From: Thermus sp. CCB_US3_UF1
GTDB taxonomy: Bacteria > Deinococcota > Deinococci > Deinococcales > Thermaceae
Direction of reading: 5' to 3'
DNA: 64,000 nucleotides
NCBI RefSeq assembly: GCF_000236585.1
Contig: NC_017278.1
Coordinates: forward strand, 1-64,000
The translations under genes were made by a program, and so were the position numbers. This document shows, piece after piece, positions 58,372 to 64,000 of this stretch. Below the pieces are notes generated by a model. That model was not told the DNA's origin, did no database searches, and saw only the letters and a program-made list of their open reading frames with translations. Position 1 is the stretch's first letter. Each line of letters begins with the position of its first letter.

Positions 58372-59136
58372 TCAGCTCTTGGTGATCCGAGCCAGGTCTC
58401 GTAGCATGCTGGACAAGAACCAGCGCCTCAGCGTAAGGGGCCATATGGAGGTGGATGAACCATCTGCCAAACTCACCTTCACATTCACGACCAAGGTCAC
58501 TTCCAAGAACCTCTTGTCGAAAGGCCAAGGTGCGCCTTTGGTTGTTAGGGGTCCTGTAACTCTTACCCCCTCACGCCCCAACAAGAGCAACCTGTCCCTA
58601 AGGTTGTCTGGGCACGTTTCTTCTAGCATATTTTTTTGACCAAAGTCAGAGAGCCTAATGGGCCTGCCCCCAATACAAATACCTATGCTCCAGAGATACG
58701 CTAGATGAAATCGCCTCAAGAGAGGGTCAGAAGGTTTAAGTTCGGTGTCGAGAACCTTGTCGGAGGTAGCCCACTTGATCCGGGGTGAGCCCCCCTGCCT
58801 GTACCAATTCCCTATGCGGAACCCCTCAAAGCTAGCCTCCCAGTAGGGTAGAGCATCCGTTTCCTTCACTTCAAGCTTCTCGCGACCTAGGGGTAGATGG
58901 ACAATCGAAATCTCCCCCCCAGGTGCCCCCTCTATCCGAATGGCGGGCACAGACTCAAGGGGCGCCCAAGGTGCCCAGAGATTAGCCTCCCTGACGCCCT
59001 GGCCTTGGGTCCAGATTCTCATAAGGGACCCAGGGGTACTTGCTGGAGGTGGCTTTATACACACCACTTCAGCTATAGTTGTCCACAACTGCTGGGCCAG
59101 TTCTGGGACTTCACTTTGGCCTAGCCTCTTCTCCAT
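58372..59136 (-). CDS. Unknown protein, 254 aa
   Basis: I do not recognise a family. The protein has no signal peptide or membrane segment. It contains aromatic-rich mixed segments (SFEGFRIGNWYRQGGSPRIK) and several Arg/Leu helices near the end (DNLRDRLLLLGREGVRV). It is divergent from the HExxH operon with 49 bp between starts, and its 3' end abuts the nucleotidyltransferase remnant. TAGGAT (59146-59151) lies 9 nt before its ATG. Its G+C is low compared with the host genes. Confidence 0.65.
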   Translation of the reverse strand: MEKRLGQSEVPELAQQLWTTIAEVVCIKPPPASTPGSLMRIWTQGQGVREANLWAPWAPLESVPAIRIEGAPGGEISIVHLPLGREKLEVKETDALPYWEASFEGFRIGNWYRQGGSPRIKWATSDKVLDTELKPSDPLLRRFHLAYLWSIGICIGGRPIRLSDFGQKNMLEETCPDNLRDRLLLLGREGVRVTGPLTTKGAPWPFDKRFLEVTLVVNVKVSLADGSSTSIWPLTLRRWFLSSMLRDLARITKS

Positions 59137-59145
59137 CTTGCATCC

Positions 59146-59151
59146 ATCCTA
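59146..59151 (-). promoter_or_regulatory. -10 box of the 254-aa gene
   Basis: TAGGAT on the minus strand, 9 nt before the ATG at 59136. Confidence 0.4.
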
Positions 59152-59185
59152 CTAGAGGGAGTAATCTCTTCCCAAGAGGTGGACC

Positions 59186-60001
59186 ATGCAACCTCCTTTG
59201 CAAGCTCCCAACTTGGGCTCTGCTGCGGAAGATGCCGTTTCGCTGGACAGGGGTGAGCTCTATAGGCGGATGGATGTGGAAACCCTATCCTTGGCCCTCA
59301 GGATTCCTCTTTTCTTAGCTAATCCCAAGCAAATGGACCTACTGGCGCCAGCTTGGAGGCGGGAATTAGAGCCCCCTCCTGTAGGCCTTTACGTCCGCCA
59401 AAAGCCAGAAGGTAATAACTTGGAAAACTTCCTTGCTTTAGGTGAAAACCACTTGGAGAAGAAAGCCCGTGAGTTTTTCTGCAACCTTCATCCTCATACC
59501 CCTTTCATCCTGATATGTCCGGAGCGAGCAATAGAATGGGCATGTAAAACCGGAGCTAGCTTTGAGCTGATTTTCGATAAGGTCTTCTACCACGAACTAG
59601 GGCATGGTCGAATGGACTCTGCCCCTGAGCCGAATGCTCTTTGGGCCCACACAATAGAGGAAAGTTTAGCGAATGGCTGGTCCCTCAGACTCTTTGAGGG
59701 TGCCGAAAAGGCCTGGGTTCTGAGGCTTATTCCAGGGCAACCCGAACCTTACCGGGGAGTCATGTACCTGGTGAAGCCCACTTTTTGGGAGGCGCTGGGG
59801 AGGGAAGGAAGGATTGAGGTCATAGAGGAATTCCTCCCCGGAAGTTGGTTCAATGGCTTCGACTATAAGGAACTCTTGCGCCGAATGGCTGAGGCTTGGT
59901 ATAGAAGCAAGCCACTCTTAGATGCCGACTCGAGAATAACCGAGTTCTGGCAAGCCTTGGGGGAACGTTTGCTGGAGGCGGTCAGGGCAAATCTACCATG
60001 A
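59186..60001 (+). CDS. Putative HExxH metalloprotein
   Basis: A 271-aa soluble protein with HELGH at residues 136-140 (VFYHELGHGRMD) and a Glu pair at 158-159 (HTIEESLANGW) placed as the third zinc ligand of gluzincin-type peptidases. The rest matches no family I know. A ribosome site AGAGGTGG precedes the ATG. The stop overlaps the next gene in ATGA, so the two are coupled. Protease activity is inferred from the motif only. Confidence 0.75.
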   Translation: MQPPLQAPNLGSAAEDAVSLDRGELYRRMDVETLSLALRIPLFLANPKQMDLLAPAWRRELEPPPVGLYVRQKPEGNNLENFLALGENHLEKKAREFFCNLHPHTPFILICPERAIEWACKTGASFELIFDKVFYHELGHGRMDSAPEPNALWAHTIEESLANGWSLRLFEGAEKAWVLRLIPGQPEPYRGVMYLVKPTFWEALGREGRIEVIEEFLPGSWFNGFDYKELLRRMAEAWYRSKPLLDADSRITEFWQALGERLLEAVRANLP

Positions 60002-61494
60002 CCCCTCTTGCCCAATACGCTGTTACGCTATACGCCTCGTCCCTGTTTGCCCAAAAGGACGACTTTAAGCGGCTCGTAGAGGAGATTTTCACCACAAACT
60101 ACAAGAACCCCGACGAGGCTTTCGAGCATTTGAAGGACTTCTGGTTTGGGAACAAATCCTTGGTAAATCTCTTCACCCTCTTCGTCTCCCGCTCCGATTA
60201 CAACCGGATAGAGTACGAAGGTGCTCCGGGGACGGAGGACCCTGAGGAGAAAGCCTTCCTCGATGAGGAGGACAAGTGTAAGTACGAGCTGGTCTACCCC
60301 TACTTTGGGGACCTCCAGAAGACCCTGGACCAGTTCTCCATGGCTCGTCCTTCCATCGTCCGTCAAGTGGCCCAGAAGGTTAGGACTTCGTTAAACCAGC
60401 AGCGGGGAGGCGCTTCCTTCTACATCAGCCTCATGCAGGAGAGCTTTGACCTCCTGCTTCCTGCCGCGGTCCGCAGGAAGTACCTGGCAAGGCTCCGTCC
60501 TGTGTTAAACGTCCTCTCTTCTAACCCTAGAAGGATAACTGCCATCCCTGCCGGGCTTCTTTCCGCCACCCAAGAAATCGATGAGCTTAGCAGGGAGCTG
60601 AGCCAAGAGCTTGGTCTCAAGGAGTCTTACGAGGACGAGCATGCGGAAGGGAGCGCGCCTCTCCTTCCCCTCTACGAAGGCAAAGACGACACTGGCCTTT
60701 TCTCTGAGCTAGCTACCGCCTTGCGCCGTCAAAACCTGACCATCCTCTCCACCACGGCCAAGATGATTTCCAGCCAAGTCATCAGCTTGGCGAGGCAAGC
60801 CCTGGACTTCATGGCTTCTAGCTACAAGGGGGACCCCGAAGCCTTTACCAGGGCCGTCCACAACGTTGTGGACCACGCCTTCTACTCCGCCCTCGGGCTC
60901 AATGGTCTTTTCCCCGTGTATGTCTACGACTACAGGGTCACCGCCATTGACGAGCACGAGAGGGTCGTTCCCATCTTCTTCGGCTTCCTTGAGAGAGAGT
61001 TATTGGTAGGTGAGTCCACCCTTGCAGGCGCGTACTTGGCCCTCGTCCACAGCGGCATCGCTCGGGCTAAAGATGGGAAGTCCCTGCCCCTTCCTCAGAT
61101 GATCCAAGGGCTTGCTAAGCAGTTTGCCAAATCCTTCACCGCAAAGAGAGTGGCTGAAAAGGTTTTCAAGGAGTCCGGGATGGGGGACTCCACAAGAGAC
61201 CTATTTGAGGTTGACGAACCAGAAGCGGTCCCTGTCAACCTCACACCCAGGCAGGTCTTTGCTCAAGGGCTTGCCAACATGCTCTCTGAGAAGCTCGCTC
61301 CTCCAGAGGTTCAGAGGAGCGGCTACCGAACCTTCTATTCGATCCAAAACTTTATCCTGTTTAGACCAAAGTTTGCGAATGCCGTGGTCAAGGTCGCTTC
61401 CGAAAATCCTGGTTTCATGTTGGACCAGGCTACCCAAGATGTTCAGAGAGGATTTAGGACTGGATTTAATACCTACAGGGGAAGGAGCGTTTAG
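59998..61494 (+). CDS. Unknown 498-aa protein of the HExxH operon
   Basis: Not recognised. It is largely helical and charged, without signal peptide, membrane helix or an obvious nucleotide-binding motif. Notable parts are an acidic stretch near residue 80 (EDPEEKAFLDEEDKCKYE) and a Tyr/Gly/Arg-rich end (RGFRTGFNTYRGRSV). It starts inside the stop of the HExxH gene and is followed after 41 bp by the 166-aa gene. The tight coupling suggests that it works with the HExxH protein. Confidence 0.75.
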   Translation: MTPLAQYAVTLYASSLFAQKDDFKRLVEEIFTTNYKNPDEAFEHLKDFWFGNKSLVNLFTLFVSRSDYNRIEYEGAPGTEDPEEKAFLDEEDKCKYELVYPYFGDLQKTLDQFSMARPSIVRQVAQKVRTSLNQQRGGASFYISLMQESFDLLLPAAVRRKYLARLRPVLNVLSSNPRRITAIPAGLLSATQEIDELSRELSQELGLKESYEDEHAEGSAPLLPLYEGKDDTGLFSELATALRRQNLTILSTTAKMISSQVISLARQALDFMASSYKGDPEAFTRAVHNVVDHAFYSALGLNGLFPVYVYDYRVTAIDEHERVVPIFFGFLERELLVGESTLAGAYLALVHSGIARAKDGKSLPLPQMIQGLAKQFAKSFTAKRVAEKVFKESGMGDSTRDLFEVDEPEAVPVNLTPRQVFAQGLANMLSEKLAPPEVQRSGYRTFYSIQNFILFRPKFANAVVKVASENPGFMLDQATQDVQRGFRTGFNTYRGRSV

Positions 61495-61535
61495 CCCACA
61501 GCAACCACACATGTTAGGTTTCCCCTACCCTCCCA

Positions 61536-62036
61536 ATGGCTCAGCGGAAGGTAAAAGAGTCGAAAAATCCTATCCTGCAGGCTTTGGAGATGTCCTCCAG
61601 GTTGCAGGACCTCTACGAGTACGTGGCTCATCGCGATCTGGTCTTTGTAGAGATTCCCTCTTCAAGCTTTTTGGTCCCAAGGATGGAAGAGGAGGAAGTA
61701 GAGGACTTTGCCAAGACGCCCATTGTACGCTTCTACCGGGGCGTGCATCCGCTCGTGCTCTATATCGACAATCGGATAGCCGTCCCCGTAAACTCCTCCC
61801 TGCTCCAGCCTTACTACTCCTACCTCCGCTATCTGGTTTCCACGCAACCTGCGGTTTGGGCTCATACCGGCAGCGTTTCCTCGTTTCTCACTCCTTGCGG
61901 AGCTAGGAGAGCCCACTCACCCGTTGGCAGCGGTGGAAGGGAAGAAGCCCGGTCCAGTCTAGGACAGGGGAAGAGTTTGTTTGCTCCCGGAATGGCTCCC
62001 CTCTTGCAAGCCTCAGGACTCAAGCCTGTGGCCTGA
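61536..62036 (+). CDS. Unknown protein of the HExxH operon, possibly frameshifted
   Basis: A 166-aa frame as it stands. The first 110 or so residues look like a real protein (DLYEYVAHRDLVFVEI; PLVLYIDNRIAVPV). After about 61855 the sequence becomes unlike a folded protein. In the +1 frame the same stretch reads RFGLIPAAFPRFSLLAELGE and ends at TAG 61960-61962, clear of the integrase. This suggests a one-base frameshift or another natural end. In the present frame it overlaps the integrase end by 17 bp. Confidence 0.55.
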   Translation: MAQRKVKESKNPILQALEMSSRLQDLYEYVAHRDLVFVEIPSSSFLVPRMEEEEVEDFAKTPIVRFYRGVHPLVLYIDNRIAVPVNSSLLQPYYSYLRYLVSTQPAVWAHTGSVSSFLTPCGARRAHSPVGSGGREEARSSLGQGKSLFAPGMAPLLQASGLKPVA

Positions 62037-63192
62037 CGGCGGGCAGGCCAAGGAGGGTCTCCAGGTCCACCACATATCCCCTGCGCTCCTCTTCCAGGAG
62101 GTGGCGGTAGATCCCTAAGGTCACATGGGGACTGGCATGCCCCAACCGTTCGCTGACCACCTCCAGGGGGATACCCCGGGAAAGGGCCAGGCTAGCCCAG
62201 GTGTGCCTGAGGTCGTGGACCCGGACTTTCCCCAGTCCTGCCCTCTGGGCTAGACGGCGGAGGTAGTGGTTGAAGGCATCGGGGTCAAAGGGCTTGTTGC
62301 CCCCAAAGAGAAAGGCTTCCTCCAGGACTTCCTGAGGCAGGCGCTGAGCTAGCTCCTCCTTCCAGGCCCTGAGGCGGAGGAGAAGGCTTTGGGGCAAGGG
62401 GACAACCCTTCGGGCTGTTCGGGTTTTAGGCTGGGTGAAGTCTCCCTTGCCGTTCACCTTGGTCCAACTCCGCCAGACCCGGAGTTCCCCCCTTTCCAGG
62501 TCCACGTCCCGCCACTGCAGGGCCAGAGCCTCGCCCCGCCTTAGACCCGTCTCCAGGAGAAGGCGAAGGAGAAGAGCCATCTCCCGGCTCCTTGCCCCAT
62601 CCGCAACTTCCAGGAGACGGAGCACCTCCTGGGGCTCCAAGGCCCGGGCTGCCCTTTCCCCTTGGGGCAACCGGAGCCGTATAGCCCCTGCGGGATTGCG
62701 GGGGAGGAGTTCCAGTTCGCAAGCCCTCTGGAAGAGGGCCCGGAGCCGGTTCAGGACCTTGCGCACCGTTCTAGGGGCATACCCCTGACGCAACTGGTCC
62801 ACGACCCTCTGAACATGTAGGGGCCGCACCTCCTGGAGGCGCATCCTTCCCAAGGGATCATGGGCTGAAGGGTCCTTCAGGGAAGGCAGGGCGTAGACCA
62901 ACTCCTGACGAGCCAGCCGGAGGGAGTTGGGTCTCAAGCCTTCCCCTTCCAGCCCCTGGAGGTACCTCTGGGCAAATTGGACCACGGTGACCTGGGAAGG
63001 CTCGGGAAGGAGACCCTGGGCCCTTTCCGCCACCATCTTGGCCAACAGCTCCTCCGCCTCCCGGCGCGTGCGGGCGTACCGGCAGAGCTTCTTCAGCTTC
63101 CCCGTAGCCTCGTCCACCCAACGGAGCTCGGCCACCCACTTTTGGGCTGCCTTGTGGTAGTACGTGGTTCCACCGCCTTTACCCCTGGCCAT
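62020..63192 (-). CDS. Tyrosine site-specific integrase
   Basis: A phage/ICE-type integrase, 390 aa from the ATG at 63192, which follows GGAGGTTGGAGG; the frame continues upstream to 63225. It has an N-terminal arm-binding region and a SAM-like core-binding domain at about 65-160. The catalytic domain has Arg218 (TGLRRGEA), Lys256 (TQPKT), His326 and Arg329 (VHDLRHTW), His352 (LGHAS) and Tyr362 (IYRHL). All catalytic residues are present, so the enzyme may be active. The replication gene ends 30 bp upstream. Confidence 0.93.
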   Translation of the reverse strand: MARGKGGGTTYYHKAAQKWVAELRWVDEATGKLKKLCRYARTRREAEELLAKMVAERAQGLLPEPSQVTVVQFAQRYLQGLEGEGLRPNSLRLARQELVYALPSLKDPSAHDPLGRMRLQEVRPLHVQRVVDQLRQGYAPRTVRKVLNRLRALFQRACELELLPRNPAGAIRLRLPQGERAARALEPQEVLRLLEVADGARSREMALLLRLLLETGLRRGEALALQWRDVDLERGELRVWRSWTKVNGKGDFTQPKTRTARRVVPLPQSLLLRLRAWKEELAQRLPQEVLEEAFLFGGNKPFDPDAFNHYLRRLAQRAGLGKVRVHDLRHTWASLALSRGIPLEVVSERLGHASPHVTLGIYRHLLEEERRGYVVDLETLLGLPAVRPQA

Positions 63193-63221
63193 CCTCCAAC
63201 CTCCTTCGGTCCCTAGCTTGC

Positions 63222-64000
63222 TCACAGCTTTGGAACCCCGCGATCGGATTCTAGCCCTGGCCCGTTTACAGACAGGGCTAAAGGCCTCAGCCTGTTTCCT
63301 CCGGCCAGACGTTCCCTTGCCACGACTGCCTTGGAGAGGGCACCCAACACCGCTTCAAGCAACCCTTGCTCCTTCCTGACCTGAAGGAGCTCCGGGAGAG
63401 GCAGATAAGCAGATCCCTTGGAGACCTTGTTGCCAGAGGCATCGGGGTGGAAAAAGCCTACCTCCACCCTCTGGATGACACCCGCCCGCTTGAGTAACCC
63501 TAGGGCCTCGGACACCGTTCGCTTGGATACCCTGTACCTCTTGGCCGTGGCATTGTACCCTATGCGGGCAACCCCAAAGAGGGAGGCTTTCTCCAGAACT
63601 TCCGCGCTGATCAAAAGGGCGAGCCGGACGGTGGAGGAGGAAAGGCCTAGGTCCCGAGCCCAAGCCCCTAGGCGGTCGGGGTTTGTCTCTAGAAAGCTCT
63701 GCACCTCTTGGAGCAGACCACCCCCTAAAACCCCCTCCAAAAAGTCGTGCCAACACACCTCTCTCCTGGTCCTGGCTCTCTGGTAGGTCCTGCGAATCCC
63801 ATAGAGCCGCTTGCTCTTTTCCTCGTCCCCTTGCAGCAGGTGCTGGACCTCTTGGATGAACACTTCCTCGGGGATCCCCTGCCGGGCAGCAAAACCAGCT
63901 AGACCTAGGATCAGATTCTGCCGACTTCCCTTGACGTAACCCAAGGAAGCAGAAGAGATTAGCCGCCTTAAACCCTCCAGGGTTCCCTGCTCCAGCCAGC
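63222..64000 (-). CDS. Replication protein, C-terminal part (runs off window)
   Basis: The frame stays open to the window end, so the gene begins beyond it; 259 codons are present. The first visible part (LEGLRRLISSASLGYVKGSR, then a helical region with IRRTYQRAR) resembles the end of primase-polymerase or helicase replication proteins of plasmids and ICEs. Residues after about 110 form a winged-helix region (AKRYRVSKRTVSEALGLLKR). Thermus ICEs are known to carry primase-polymerases; identity here is inferred. A TTG at 63944 is not taken as the start. Confidence 0.6.
   Translation of the reverse strand, partial: WLEQGTLEGLRRLISSASLGYVKGSRQNLILGLAGFAARQGIPEEVFIQEVQHLLQGDEEKSKRLYGIRRTYQRARTRREVCWHDFLEGVLGGGLLQEVQSFLETNPDRLGAWARDLGLSSSTVRLALLISAEVLEKASLFGVARIGYNATAKRYRVSKRTVSEALGLLKRAGVIQRVEVGFFHPDASGNKVSKGSAYLPLPELLQVRKEQGLLEAVLGALSKAVVARERLAGGNRLRPLALSVNGPGLESDRGVPKL

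Larger units (their letters stand above)
56690..64000. mobile_element. Integrated element next to tRNA-Val (left part; right end outside window)
   Basis: After the tRNA terminator the sequence turns less G+C-rich and carries toxin-antitoxin, unknown, integrase and replication genes with few counterparts to the host genes to the left. It lacks the palindrome CCTCGAGG that is frequent before it. A tyrosine integrase is at 62020-63192, and the replication protein continues past the end. The left boundary is approximate; no second copy of the tRNA-Val 3' end is seen in the window. Confidence 0.75.

Noticed and set aside
58343-58528. N-terminal part of the 130-codon reverse frame as a real nucleotidyltransferase start
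   Set aside because: It overlaps the 254-aa gene in another frame and contains no MNT motif; only the region below 58343 resembles the family.
61112-61906. 264-codon forward frame across the junction of the 498-aa and 166-aa genes
   Set aside because: Its sequence is Ser/Arg/Pro-rich and overlaps two better frames; no start signal.

Overview
This window is Thermus chromosomal DNA, close to T. thermophilus, carrying the replication origin region at its left end and an integrated mobile element at its right end. The assignment rests on the very G+C-rich third codon positions, protein sequences that read like their Thermus counterparts (DnaA, DnaX, DnaE, GroES, SlyD, fused caa3 oxidase subunits), an oriC with thirteen DnaA boxes between dnaA and dnaN, and a dnaX slippage run of nine A.

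Layout. 1-2.8 kb: dnaA, oriC, dnaN. 2.9-6.8 kb: eno and pyk forward, argB and a conserved hypothetical reverse. 6.8-9.2 kb: dnaX (tau/gamma), a CsoR/CstR-type repressor, an HD protein. 9.3-12.0 kb: two-subunit 2-oxoacid:ferredoxin oxidoreductase. 12-18.3 kb: FAD oxidoreductase, moaC, a NifX-like protein, a collagen-like membrane protein, cytochrome c with a radical SAM/SPASM enzyme, and secreted and MBL-fold proteins. 18.3-21.9 kb: dxs with a lipoprotein, a coiled-coil membrane protein and PspA. 21.9-25.9 kb: a TetR-controlled ABC-2 exporter operon with two envelope proteins. 26-35 kb: DUF4388 protein, cysteine synthase, SlyD, cold-shock protein, surE, DUF62, TPR proteins, ispF, HD, FUN14 and a 5-formyl-THF cyclo-ligase-like gene. 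35-38.7 kb: dnaE. 38.7-44.2 kb: groESL preceded by a small-peptide/DUF4129/MoxR/DUF58 cluster. 44.3-50.2 kb: SpoU methyltransferase, GNAT/acyl-CoA synthetase fusion, pgi, pckA. 50.4-55.6 kb: heme A synthesis fusion and caa3 oxidase. 56.4-56.6 kb: tRNA-Lys, tRNA-Glu and tRNA-Val with a shared terminator.

From about 56.7 kb to the end the G+C content drops visibly (one 60-base line at 59461 counts 28 G/C) and the gene types change. There is a DUF433/PIN-like toxin-antitoxin pair, a remnant of a MNT-type nucleotidyltransferase, an unrecognised operon (HExxH protein, 498-aa protein, 166-aa protein) with a divergent 254-aa gene, a tyrosine integrase and a truncated replication protein running off the end. 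This looks like an element inserted next to tRNA-Val; its right end is outside the window. The unrecognised operon is the best candidate for an undescribed system.

Regulation. Many genes have a TANNNT box ending 6-9 nt before the start codon and no clear Shine-Dalgarno, the leaderless pattern. Two gene pairs start back to back 16-17 bp apart over overlapping -10 boxes. groESL has a CIRCE-like inverted repeat at its transcription start, and the TetR gene has an inverted repeat across its start codon. The palindrome CCTCGAGG occurs about 44 times in the first 56.4 kb by visual count, and none was seen in the element.
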